64,000 nt of DNA from NCBI GenBank assembly GCA_033557465.1, contig CM066034.1:987265637-987329636 (forward strand), in the 5' to 3' direction. The notes below the pieces were generated by a model. It worked only from the letters and a program-made list of their open reading frames with translations, had not been told where the DNA came from and searched no databases. Source of the DNA: Ichthyophis bannanicus (lineage: Eukaryota; Chordata; Amphibia; Gymnophiona; Ichthyophiidae). This document shows, in pieces, positions 50,655-60,560 of the stretch. Within the stretch, counting starts at the first letter, position 1. Each line of letters starts with the position of its first letter. A program made the position numbers and the translations under genes.

Positions 50655-52558
50655 CAAATTAAGAGTGAGAACAACATAACGCAAACCCAGTTATGGAAGC
50701 ACTTCCACAAAATCGGAACCAAGCAAATCACAACCATTGTCTCAAGCCTAAAAAGCACCACCTCCCCTCTAGACCCCTGCCCTGCAACCTGGATCAAGAC
50801 AGTGAAACAAGACATAGCACCTCACATCACACACATAGTTAACCTATCCCTGCAACAGGGACTCATGCCCTCAGAACTAAAGAGATCATTCATTAGACCG
50901 ATACTAAAAAACAATACACTCAACAGGGAAGACCCAGCCTCATACCGTCCCATATCAAGTATCTCCTTCCTGGCAAAGATCATAGAAAAAACAGTCCTTC
51001 TACAACTCCAAGACCATCTGACAGACAATGCTCCTCTAGATGACCAGCAATATGGCTTCAGGCAACATCATGGAGTGGAAACCCTGTTACTAGTCCTACT
51101 TAACAACCTCCTAAAGGGCCTTGAAAACAAAAAGAAAATGTACATTCTTGTATTCATCGACATCTCAGCTGCCTTTGATACAGTTAACCATGAAACACTC
51201 ATAAATAGGATAAAATCAATAGGAATAACTGGAACCCCCCTAAAGTGGTTCACCTCCTACATATCCAATCGAACACAACAGGTTCAATTCAACGGAGAAC
51301 AAGCAGAACCTTTCACCCAAACACAGGGAATCCCCCAGGGCTCTGCGCTCTCGGCGCTTCTATTTAACATATATATGCAGCCACTATGCAAAATATTCAC
51401 ACGGCACAAAATTAATTACCACATCTATGCCGATGATATCATGCTATACTCGCAACTAGACACTGAAAACCCAAACTACAGCCCACTGGAGACATGCATT
51501 GAAGAGATGCAAGACTGGTTACAACAAAGCAGTATGTCGATAAATCACAAAAAAACCGAAGTAATGTATCTCTCCAAAGAACCGAACTTTGTCCCACCCC
51601 CATCAATCACACTATGTAACAACACTTACCAAACGAAAAAAGAAAGAAAGTATCTAGGAGTCACTTTTGACTGTGACCTAAAGATGGAGAAACACCTACG
51701 AAAGACCAACAGAGCAGTTTTCCACAAGCTTAGAGTCCTCCAATCCATCCGGAGTATTATTGATCCCCAAGATTTCAGGACCGTGGCTCAAGCACTCATC
51801 ATGCCACATTTTGACTACTGCAACGCCATCCTACAAGGTCTACCCAAAAAAACCCTAAACATATTACAAATGGCACAAAATGTAGCTGCCAGGGTCATAA
51901 TGAAGAAAAAACTAAACGACCACATCACACCAGTACTAATTCAACTACACTGGCTACCCATAACAGCTCGCACAAAATATAAAATACTAATAACTACTTT
52001 CAAACTCATCCACAACTTAGCACCTTCTTTCCTCAACAACCTAGTCAGAATGCAACCTCCTACCCGAAGCAGAAGAACCCACAACGCCAACATCCTCCAC
52101 ACTCCAACAGACATAAGATCTACCAAAACTAACACCAGCCACAGAGCTTTTTCATATGTGGCACCAACGCTTTGGAACCAACTACCACCAGAGCTACGAG
52201 CTAGCAATGACCTTCTAGACTTCAGAAAGAAACTCAAGACGCACATTTTCCAAACCCATTTCAACCTGAATTAAACCCTCAGTTGGGGGCAGCCCCCTGT
52301 CCACATTGACCAAGAAACCTATCCTGTATATATGTATCTATGTATATATGTAAATGATCTTCCCCATAGCTACGAATTGTTAGCTCTGTGTGACGTGTTG
52401 TTCTGATAATCTGAAACTCTGTGTGACGTGCTTTTCTGATAATCTGTATGTAAACAAAATTGGTACCTGCTTTGATTTGGCAGTTTCGCAATAGTAATCT
52501 TACCGCTTCTGATCACTGGAAGGAGCGGGATACAAATACTCACTAAATAAATAAAATA
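50655..52558 (+). mobile_element. L2-type LINE with intact RT ORF
   Basis: 5'-truncated copy beginning behind a C-run (50628-50640). It has a complete 490-codon C-terminal ORF, a 3' UTR and an end GATACAAATACTCAC followed by TAAATAAATAAAATAAAT. It is the least damaged LINE in the window, so probably the youngest, and it sits at the broken 3' end of the RTE. Confidence 0.9.
50802..52274 (+). CDS. L2-type reverse transcriptase, C-terminal 490 residues of ORF2
   Basis: Open without a stop. Motifs in order: LKRSFIRPILKN (about residue 28), YRPISSISFLAKIIEKTVLL, QQYGFRQHHGVETLLLVLLN, YILVFIDISAAFDTVNHETL (first aspartates), QTQGIPQGSALSALLFNIYM, NYHIYADDIMLYSQL with the YADD active site, MSINHKKTEVMYLSK, RKYLGVTFDCDLKMEKHL, ALIMPHFDYCNAILQGLPKK, LIQLHWLPITARTKYKILI and FSYVAPTLWNQLPPELRAS at the end. 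The frame is also open upstream of the ATG to about 50700 (SLKSTTSPLDPCPATW), so the ATG is internal to ORF2. The apurinic-type endonuclease half is absent through 5' truncation, so it cannot mobilise itself. Confidence 0.92.
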   Translation: MKQDIAPHITHIVNLSLQQGLMPSELKRSFIRPILKNNTLNREDPASYRPISSISFLAKIIEKTVLLQLQDHLTDNAPLDDQQYGFRQHHGVETLLLVLLNNLLKGLENKKKMYILVFIDISAAFDTVNHETLINRIKSIGITGTPLKWFTSYISNRTQQVQFNGEQAEPFTQTQGIPQGSALSALLFNIYMQPLCKIFTRHKINYHIYADDIMLYSQLDTENPNYSPLETCIEEMQDWLQQSSMSINHKKTEVMYLSKEPNFVPPPSITLCNNTYQTKKERKYLGVTFDCDLKMEKHLRKTNRAVFHKLRVLQSIRSIIDPQDFRTVAQALIMPHFDYCNAILQGLPKKTLNILQMAQNVAARVIMKKKLNDHITPVLIQLHWLPITARTKYKILITTFKLIHNLAPSFLNNLVRMQPPTRSRRTHNANILHTPTDIRSTKTNTSHRAFSYVAPTLWNQLPPELRASNDLLDFRKKLKTHIFQTHFNLN

Positions 52559-52744
52559 AATTACCCATACATGTAACATCTTACGAACTTCAGAGGGGAG
52601 GTTTTCTTTGGCACGAAACAAATACTACGCTGAGCATTAGCAGTAAATTTGAGAGATTGAGATCATACTCCACATACCCTGGCTTAGAAGTGAGGTTCAT
52701 GACTCTCAAGGTATGCGCAAAACTCACCCATTTGGAGAAACTGC
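52559..52744. other. Unassigned
   Basis: A short stretch after the L2 tail with no recognised content. Confidence 0.3.
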
Positions 52745-52880
52745 CCTGAAATATGCTTATGAGAGATTTGCATATAATGGAAGTAGTAAGCATGCAAATC
52801 TCTCATATGCATATTCATTGTGGATATCCTGAAGATCTGCCTGGCTGGTGGTACAGGTTTGAAAACCACTGATCTAGACT
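52745..52880. mobile_element. hAT-type MITE end
   Basis: GCAAATCTCTCATATGCATA, TTCATTGTGGATATCCTGAA and GGTTTGAAAACCACTGATC are the inverted counterpart of 38680-38790. GAGAGATTTGCATATAATGG with CATGCAAATCTCTC forms a hairpin in the middle. Confidence 0.45.
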
Positions 52881-52944
52881 AGCATTTATGGTCAGGAAGG
52901 TTATGACTGGGTGGTGTCAAGAGAATGGACTATCAGTGTGCAGC

Positions 52945-53665
52945 AGCAGCCAAGAAAGCAAATAAAATGCTAGGATAGGAATTATACAGAAAGGAATGGA
53001 GAATAAAACCAAGGATGATATAATGCCTCTGTATCTTTCCATGGTGCAACCATACCTTGAATATTGTGTGCAATTCTGGTTGCCATATTTTAAAAAAGGA
53101 ATATAGCGGAATTAGAAAAGGTACAGTGAAGAGTCACCAAAATGGTAAAGAGGATGGAAGGATACCCCATGAGGAAAGACTTAAAATGTTAGGGCTCTTA
53201 AACCTGGAAAAGAGGTGGCTGAGGGGAGATAGGATTGAGGTCTATAAATTAATGAATGGAGTGGAACGGGTAAACGTGGATTGGTTGTTTACACCATCAA
53301 AAAGGTAGATAGACTAGGGAACACGCAATGAAGTACAATGTGTAATCTATTTAAGACTAATAAAATATTTTTTCACTCACCGTGTAATCGAACTCTGGAA
53401 TTGGTTACTGGAGGATGTAGTAAAAGTTGTTAATGTAGCTGGGTTTAAAAAAGAGGTTTGGACAAGCTCCTGGAGGAAAGTTCCATAAACCATTATGAAA
53501 GTGGACCCGGGATATCGACTGCTTACCCTGGGACAAGCACTGTGGAACCTGTGTATCTTTTTGGGAACCTGCCAGGTACTTGTTACCTGGATTGGCCACT
53601 GTTGGAAACAGGATACTGTGCTTGATGGACCGTGTTCTGACCCAGTATGGCATTTCTTATGCTCT
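52945..53665 (+). mobile_element. CR1-like LINE 3' end
   Basis: It reads GMENKTKDDIMPLYLSMVQP-like text near 52995, then MLGLLNLEKRWLRGDRIEVY and KLMNGVERVNVDWLF (53185-53308). The 3' UTR has GGATTGGCCACTGTTGGAAA, CAGGATACTG, TTGATGGACC and ACCCAGTATGGCATTTCTTA. It is the same family as 10860-11540. Confidence 0.75.
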
Positions 53666-53666
53666 T

Positions 53667-54120
53667 ATCATAGTCTGCCAATCATCCACAAAATCCTTGC
53701 TGTTTTGTGGCAGGCATTGGCCTCAGTACGGTAGTCTCCTTTCAAGCTCTACTTTTTTGTCTTGGCGTTCTCTCTGGCCATCTGCGGTGCATTAAGAGTA
53801 AGTGAGCCAGTGGCTACCTCTAAGAAGGGTAATAGAGTAGGTTCTCTTAGCCTGCACTGTAAAAATCAGAGCAAGCTAACAATCCACAGATCTAAGATAG
53901 CCCATAGAGGTTAAGTGATAACAGATAACCTTGCTTTGAATCAATACTACTCTGGTCCAGAAGCCTTAGACTTTGCTACTTTTAAGCAGGGATGCACTTT
54001 CTGATGCACATAGATGGGACTCCTTTAACCCAATTTCGGTTTGCAGAGGTATTCAAGGAATGTTTGGTTGTGGCTGGTTACAACCCATCCCACTTTGGAA
54101 CCCAGTCTTTCAGAATTAGA
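53667..54120 (+). pseudogene. Tyrosine recombinase of a non-DIRS1 type (Ngaro- or Crypton-like)
   Basis: One frame with a single internal stop (TAG at 53730) reads SLPIIHKILAVLWQALASVR then SPFKLYFFVLAFSLAICGAL, RVSEPVATSKKGNRVGSLSL and CKNQSKLTIHRSKIAH. The catalytic arginine lies in GALRVSE and the beta-strand lysine in RSK. After a gap it continues GTPLTQFRFAEVFKECLVVA, GYNPSHFGTQSFRI, the second arginine box, with TQSFRI for the usual H-S-F-R. It is unlike the DIRS-A/B recombinase. Flanks give no further part of the element, so its class is open. Confidence 0.6.
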
Positions 54121-54589
54121 AGCTTACACTAGCACCTCACCTGTAGCACCATACAAAAAATTGACAGGCGTCACTCCTATGCAGAACTGGTATCAGGCCT
54201 GATAGGCTTTAACCTAATCTGTCTTTCTCCGGGAACAAGCAGGAAGTCAGTCTTCACATATTGGGTGACATTGGCACCAACAGAGCCCTCGCGGAAGCAT
54301 CCCCACAGCTTTCAAAGAAAGCCTTTGGGAGATGGCACCATGCATGCGTGGTCCCCTTCTTGCCCAAGAGTGCCATCTTGCTCAGTCTCCTTTCCACGGA
54401 GCTCTTCAGACGTTTGTCTGGATTGTCCCCCAAAAAAGTTTTTTTTTCACTGTTTCATACTCACCTTCATTATCGCACCGGTACTCTTCCCGCCACCGAA
54501 CTTGTTGCCTCGGCGTCAAGTTCGGTCTATTTTTGTAGTTTTCGTTCATTTCTTTTCCTGGCATCGTTATGCCTTTTCTCCCCAATGGC

Positions 54590-56755
54590 AGCACGGAGAG
54601 TCTTCAACCTCACAGGGGTATTTTTTTCCCCCATGGCTACCAGTGGCTTTAAGAATTGTGATCGGTGCTCTAAAATTATCTCTTTGACCGATGCACACGG
54701 CTACTATCTCTGCTGCCTTGGGCCAGACCACAACTTGTCAGCCTGCGGTCTCTGCAAACGGATATCCAATAAGGCCTTCAAGAGCCACCAACAGCAGCAG
54801 GATAAGTTTTTCCCCCAAGTCCCTGGTACCTCCGAAGGCCAGGACCTAGTCTGAGGCCGCAATGTCTCGGGCGGAGCCTCCTGAACCTGAGCCTCATCAT
54901 GGGTCCTCAGAAAGGTGGTCTCCCTCGAGGAAACCCAGGAAGAAGAAGAAACCCTCGAAGGTGGCGTCCTTGCATGGTTCCGACCGGCCGGGTGCTCCTC
55001 GGCCCTGGTCCCGCAGTCCAAGACGTTTGTCCGAGGCGTCAGAGAGGGAGTGGACTGCAAAGGTCCCCCGAAATGATCTGACCGCTGACCAGCCTTGGTC
55101 TCCAGACACCATCCTCGTCTAGGATTCCCCTTTGGGGGAGCCTGCATCAGGCCTGAGTACTTCGGTGCCCGCACCAAAGGCTGCGGAGCCTTCTGGTCTG
55201 GAGTCCAGAATGGCGGCCCTGGAGCTTAGTTTGTCTGCCACCAGCAGCGGGTGCTGTTGTCCGTCATGACTGGTTCATCTGCCCCGACCACCGGGCCCTC
55301 GACGTCCAAATCCCTGGAGGCCGAGCTGATCCTCGAGGTCGAGCTGATCCTCGAGGTCCTTCGGCCTCAAGTCTGTCCTCGGCCAAGGTTGCGATCTGAG
55401 TCCCACTCGATGGGAATCAGGGGCCCCGAGGTCTGCAGAGCAGCCCTCCTATGAGTCCTTGACGGACTACTCTGAGTGGGAGATGGAGAATGAAGAGTCC
55501 TCCAATACCTGTTGCCACCGCAACGTCCCATGAGACTCTCCTGTCTTGGAGCCTCAATGGTGGTCCCCGCCGGAGGATATGGGCTTCCTTGATTTCATCA
55601 AGGATATGTCAGAGGCCCTGGCGTTCCCGACTGAGTCAGAGGAGGACCCTCGGACGGATGAGTTGGAAATCTTCCAGTACAAGACTCCTCCATGGGGATC
55701 GCTCACGGTGTCTATCCCCCCCCCATCCTGGAACGGCTGATGCTCCGAATGTGGGAGACACCGGCTTTGGTACTGGTGGTGAGCAAATGACTTGATGTAT
55801 TGAGTCCGCCGGAGCCCGGGCTTCCAAAAGTCACAGCTGCCATATAACTCTATGGTGGTGGAGTTGGCCATGTGTCAGTTGAGAAGCCAGAAGATGCACT
55901 CCTTGGTGCCCCCCTGGCAGGAAGGCCCGCACCTTGGACACCCTTGTCAGAAAGTTCTACCAGGGCTCTATGCTCATCGGCCGCATCCAGGCCTACCAGC
56001 TGTACATGGGCATGTACCTGGTGAAGGAACTCGCCGGGTTATTATTTTATTTATTTATTTATTTATTTGGTTTTATACCGCACTATTTATAGTCAGCATG
56101 GTTTACAATAGAACAACTATTACATGGAACAGTTTACAATGAACATGTGAACAAAGTATAATACAATTAACAAATTTACATTAAAATCATACAACAGTGG
56201 CATGTAAGAATGGTGAACTATTTACAGTCAGACAGAATCCTGAGTATGATATTGACAGATAAAGCTTTAAGTTACGTGGTCAAAAGCAAGATGGACTAGG
56301 TGTGTTTTGATTGCTTTGTGAAAGGTGGCCAAATCTGAAATGAGACGAATAGGAGCACGTAGGGAGTTCCATAGTAGAAGAGCAAAGAGGGAGAAGGCTC
56401 TGTTCATGGCAAATTGGGAGCTTTTTCTAGCTATGGTTGGGATAGTAAGAGTCTTTGCCATATCTGTTGTTGTTGCTCTGTTGTCAGGAGTCCAATGCAA
56501 GAGATCTTCCAGTGAGGAAGCAGATAGGTGATGGAGAATTTTAAATGTTATCAGGAGAGTTTTGTACTTGTCGACTGCTTTTTGGCTACAGTTGTCCGAC
56601 CTTGAGCAGTGGGTTCAGGACAAATTGGTCGATGTCCCCTGCCAAGGAGAGAACCTCTTTGGCAAACCCATGACCAACAAGGCTGCTGAGCTGGAGACCG
56701 AGTTGATGACGAGGACCAGGCTCTCCAAGAAGACTGCTGCCCCTCCCTGAAGGAA
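54590..56755 (+). pseudogene. DIRS-E gag
   Basis: The cysteine/histidine module (ATSGFKNCDRCSKIISLTDA, YLCCLGPDHNLSACGLCKR; 54631-54760) is followed by frameshifted low-complexity text. The conserved block GFLDFIKDMSEALAFPTESE with EDPRTDELEIFQYKTPP lies at 55576-55700, followed by decayed equivalents of the MYRVPP region near 55790 and a short stretch before the L2 insertion. After the L2 it resumes LQLSDLEQWVQDKLVDVPCQ then GENLFGKPMTNKAAELETEL (56583-56705). About 60 codons present in DIRS-B between these two parts are missing. Confidence 0.75.
56041..56575 (-). mobile_element. L2-type LINE 3' end inside DIRS-E gag
   Basis: The (ATTT)n tail and GGTTTTATACCGCACTATTT start the fragment. On the minus strand it encodes NRAFSLFALLLWNSLRAPIR and LISDLATFHKAIKTHLV, the L2 C-terminus, plus upstream HWTPDNRATT text. 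Insertion was accompanied by loss of roughly 180 bp of gag. Confidence 0.75.
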
Positions 56756-56795
56756 GGGCTCGCATAAAAAGTCCTTTTACCAGAGGAAGGTAGGT

Positions 56796-57301
56796 GCTTA
56801 CAGAAACTACCCAGTTTACTGGAAGGACAGAGTTCTGTCTGACATTGGCAATGATTTATTCAACAGTGACTTACAGGAAACCCTGGAGCCATACCTATTT
56901 GTAAGGTCTTGTGCAGAAATGAACTGGCCACAGCTTAGTGGGATTTATTCCCAGGACGGGTTGCTGCGTAACTGCCTTGGGTGTGTGTCAGTGGTACCGG
57001 AGCCAGGAGCATGTCTCGTGCATTCTGCATTTGCATACTTTCAACAGGTACCCCGAGCACCCCCCTGACCCAGTGCTTGCTGAAATGGGTAGGGAGTAGA
57101 GGCCAGTGACTCCTTAATTGACACATGATGCAGTTGGTTTAGCTAGGCTGAAAGTTTGGGGCTCTCCTTGCTGCATGGTTTGGGACCCTGGACTATTTGC
57201 TGAAAAACTGGTAGCTTTGGTCCCACGGCAGGCTGGGGACTTTCTTTCACAGTATAAAGTGTGGTGTCTTGGAGATTATGGGCACACTGGTATTTGTTGG
57301 T
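56796..57301. other. Unassigned
   Basis: No open frame of note and no known repeat recognised. Confidence 0.3.
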
Positions 57302-57535
57302 TATATTATTTATTTATTTAATTTAACGTTTTTTTTTTAATACCAATTTATCATTTTAGACAAAGCGGTTTACATTGTAGCTTAAACTTCGTAAGGTACA
57401 CAAAACAGGGACTTTGATAACTTGGATTCTTCTGAGGCAATGGAGGGTTAAGTGACTTACCCAAGGCCACAAGGAGTACTAGTGGGAATCGAACCCTGGT
57501 CTCTTGATTCGTAGGCAAGTTCTCTAACCACTATT
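57302..57535 (-). mobile_element. MIR-like SINE with L2-type tail
   Basis: ATTTATTTATTTAATTTAAC, AATACCAATTTATCATTTTA, GACAAAGCGGTTTACATTG, the core GGAGGGTTAAGTGACTTACC/CAAGGCCACAAGGAGTACT, the B-box complement GGGAATCGAACCC and the end TCTCTAACCACT. It is close to the copy at 18201-18430. Confidence 0.75.
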
Positions 57536-58227
57536 GTAACAAATAGAAGCGGCATCCAAGTCATTGCCGCTATATATGGAGTCATGTGTGTTCCTTGTGG
57601 GTTGAGGTGGGGCAAAGGGGTAACTGTTCCTTATGTTATCAATTGTACACTCCTGTCTTCCCCTCTCGGTGAAGGTCTTCTGGACCTGTGATGTAACTAG
57701 GGTAACGTTCGCATCTGTTCACTGAGCTTCTCTGCAATTTTCTGTAATTTTCATCTGTATCTGATTATCCTATTTGACCCATAACAAATCAACAACTTAG
57801 CTGTCTGGCTTCTGTGCTAGTACTGTCTGAATAACAGCTGGGCTACCAGAGCAGGTAAAAATGGTGGTGGTGGGAAAGGGGGTTAACAGCGGTTAATGAA
57901 GATTTATGGTGCCTAGCTCAACAGGGGCCATTTTCACTAAAGTGGTGAACATAAAGGAGCATGAGGACACTAGTGACACCCCCTTCCACAATACTGCTGT
58001 CACTAGATTGGACATGCAGATACAGACACACAGATTACACAGGTCTGCAAAAAAAAATTTTTCGAGAGCTGTTTTGGTTATTCCACGTGATCTTTGTTTT
58101 TTGGTGCGCTGAATCCAAAAATGACCTCCATTTTGTCATAGGAAATCATGTTTCCTGACAATTTAGGTAACTATGTTAAATAAGGCAATACCTCAAAATA
58201 AATGGAAATAGACTTATAAAATTAAAG
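57536..58227. other. Unassigned, includes 3' flank of the unclassified ORF
   Basis: No ORF or repeat is recognised up to about 58040. From there to 58227 the minus strand carries the presumed 3' UTR of the ORF at 58289-59967, with GGAAACATGATTTCCTATGA and AAAATGGAGGTCATTTTTGG. Confidence 0.35.
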
Positions 58228-58233
58228 TTTTAT
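58228..58233 (-). promoter_or_regulatory. Polyadenylation signal AATAAA for the unclassified ORF
   Basis: AATAAA on the minus strand (GTAATAAAACTTTAATTTT) lies 56 bases after the C-terminal stop at 58289-58291, a normal distance for a compact 3' UTR. Confidence 0.5.
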
Positions 58234-58288
58234 TACAATATTTTCATGACAATCCTTTTTTGAACTGAAATGAGCTCACCTACACACA

Positions 58289-59967
58289 CTAAACTCGATT
58301 CTTCTTCCTTGTGAGGCTCCTCTTGGTGCATTTACGCTTGTGAGTAGCATCTGGAATGTCTCTCTGAAGCATCCAACCAGTAGTCTGCCATCATTGTAAT
58401 GCTCCATTTTCCCTGGTATCTCCTTTCCATCTCTTTAATGTCTTGGAATCGTTCACCTTGTTCCTCATTCACAGCTCCCAAATTTTCAGGAAAGTAGTCA
58501 AGGTGGGACTGGAGGAAATGCACTTTCAAACTCATCAGGCAACCTAAAGCTTGAAATGCTTTCAGCATTCGTCCGACGATCTTTTTGTAGTGAGGATCTT
58601 TGTTATTGCCTAAAAATTTCTGTACGACTTCTTTAAATGCAATCCACCCTTCTTTTTGAGGATCCGTCATGGTATTGACAAACTCTTGATCAACTATAAG
58701 CCTTCTAATGTCTGGTCCGACAAACACACCTTCCTTCAATTTTGCCTCCGACAGGCCTGGAAACTTGGTGACCAAGTACTTGAAGCATTCTCCATCTCTT
58801 GGAAGTGATTTTACGAATTGCTTCATCAATTCCAATTTTATGTGGAGAGGTGGTAGAAGAACTTTATGGGAAGGTACCAAAGTTTCTCGGAGGACATTGT
58901 TTTCACCGACTGTTAGCACCTTCGGCTGCCAACTCTTCTTGGTCCAGTGATTTTGTCGGTCTCGACTGTCCCATAGACGCAGAAAACAAGGATATTTGGT
59001 ATACCCTGCTTGTTGCCCGAGCAGCATGCACAAGACCTTCAAGTCCCCACACACTTGCCAACCATGGTCTTCATATTTAAGTTTACGAAGAACCAATTCC
59101 AAGTTCTCGTAGGTTTCCTTCAAGTGTACGGAATGACCTACAGGTATGGAAGCGTAAAATCCGTTGTGGAGTAAAACTGCTTTGAGACTTCTTTTTGAAG
59201 AATCTATAAAAAGACGCCATTGCTCTGAATCATATTGGATTTTAAATTGACCCATCAGACCTTCGACATCGATGCAATAAACCAACTTGTCTTCCTGGGC
59301 AAAGTAAAGAACAAACTCCTTTTCACGATGTCTGAACCATGAAGATGACACTCCTGGCAACAATAAATTCCTGCTTTTCAGCCTTGATCCGAGTAACTCA
59401 GCGGCATCTGTGGGAAGATCCAAGTCTCTTACCAAATCATTCATCTCCGCCTGAGAAAACAATTTTGGTCTTGTATCATCTTCCAAGTCAGAACTTGATT
59501 CGTCATCTGGTTCAGGTATGACTTCACCTTCATCGGAGCTAGGTATCTCTTCCAAGGTAGCAGGGGGCTTGGGTACTGGTATATCTGTGCCATGGGGGAT
59601 GGGACGAATTGCCGAGTGAAGATTGGGGTATGAAATGGAATGCTTCCATTTGGAATTAAACCCTTTCACATCGCTTGAACAAAAGTAACAGTCGTCACTA
59701 TGGTTCTTTTGCTCTCGCCATACCATAGGAATCCCATAACGGAAAGATTTTTTCTTACCCTTGAACCAGTTTCGGAGGTCCTCAACACACCGTTTGCACA
59801 CTTTATGAGGCGCCCAGACTTTATCTTGATCTCCGATTTTTAGTCCAAAGTATGCAAAGTATACTTTTTTCACAAAGTCTAATATTCTGCTATTACTTCA
59901 ACACTGTATATTGACCACAGATGAAACAGAAACTGTCTGGCGAATTAATACACTTTCGCGGAGCCAT
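58289..59967 (-). pseudogene. Intronless conserved ORF of an unclassified family, two frameshifts
   Basis: A 513-codon open frame (58332-59873) is extended at both ends by conserved-looking text in neighbouring frames. Upstream, the ATG at 59967-59965 opens MAPRKCINSPDSFCFICGQY, broken by a stop at 59893-59895. Downstream, a one-base shift near 58375 leads to MLQRDIPDATHKRKCTKRSL ending at 58289. Three CxxC pairs (CFIC, CKRC, CYFC) in the first ~100 residues suggest zinc binding. An acidic stretch (SSDEGEVIPEPDDESSSDLE) follows. The core has RLFIDSSKRSLKAVLLHNGF, WQVCGDLKVLCMLLGQQAGY and LPPLHIKLELMKQFVKSLPR, and near the end NEEQGERFQDIKEMERRYQG. I recall similar intronless proteins of unknown function in many animal genomes in high copy, often flagged as transposon-like. 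DSSK and GDLK could be acidic active-site positions, but no catalytic class is established. Confidence 0.6.
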
Positions 59968-60192
59968 AACATAATGGTTGAAGAATGACGAGCTAACACG
60001 AATTGCGATGAAAAAGTGTGAACAGCCTAGAACCAAGAACCTGATGATGATTCGTGCACAAGTGTGGCATGCAGGAGAGAGCAGCTCTGTGTCTGTACAC
60101 GAGACGTCACAGTGCTGGCCACGCCCCCCTGCACTGACCGGAGCTGCTGCTATCTGCCCTGTGTCTCCCTCCCACTGGATTCTTTAGGAAAA
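59968..60192. other. Flank between the unclassified ORF and DIRS-F
   Basis: Possible 5' UTR or promoter of the minus-strand ORF. No TATA box or inverted terminus could be identified with confidence. Confidence 0.3.
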
Positions 60193-60560
60193 CGGAGTTA
60201 CTTACCTGTAACTGGAGTTCTCCGTGGACAGCAGGATAAGTCAGCCACAATTGGTGACGTCATCCGACGGCGCCGAGACGGAAGTACTCTCCATAGCTCA
60301 GAAGGGCTTTTCGCCCTTCTGAGCATGAGCCAACTGGCCCCACCCCCTGCCCACCCCCTAGCTAGCCAGTATGTCACTAGCTGAGCCTTATGTAGCTAGG
60401 AGGCGGTCACCGGACGGAGGCCGACCCCATCCCAGGGGAGGTGGGCGGGATGTGTGGCTGACTTATCCTGCTGTCCACGGAGAACTCCAGTTACAGGTAA
60501 GTAACTCCGTTTTCTCCTAGGACAAGCAGGATGAGTCAGCCACAATTGGTGCCTCCCAAG
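60193..60560 (-). mobile_element. DIRS-F: terminus and ICR of a third DIRS family
   Basis: The left edge CGGAGTTACTTACCTGTAAC, GGAGTTCTCCGTGGACAGCA and GGATAAGTCAGCCAC is repeated in inverted form at 60448-60515 (GTGGCTGACTTATCCTGCTG, TCCACGGAGAACTCCAGTTA, CAGGTAAGTAACTCCG). It is followed at once by TTTTCTCCTAGGACAAGCAG and ATGAGTCAGCCACAATTGG, the opposite end in inverted sense. This is the terminus-plus-ICR layout seen in DIRS-A/B/C with different sequence. The rest of the element (to the right, minus strand) is not recognisable. Confidence 0.7.
60297..60323. repeat. Perfect hairpin in the DIRS-F terminus
   Basis: CTCAGAAGGGC, loop TTTTC, GCCCTTCTGAG: 11-bp perfect arms located midway between the terminus and the ICR. 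Confidence 0.85.

Larger units (their letters stand above)
54222..56795 (+). mobile_element. DIRS-E: 5' part of an old DIRS (left terminus and gag)
   Basis: The left terminus GTCTTTCTCCGGGAACAAGC, CAGTCTTCACATATTGGGTG, ACATTGGCACCAACAGAGCC is followed by gag, after which recognisable DIRS sequence stops near 56795 (AAAAAGTCCTTTTACCAGAG). No RT, recombinase, ICR or right end is found, so the element is 3'-truncated. An L2 lies in gag. Confidence 0.75.
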
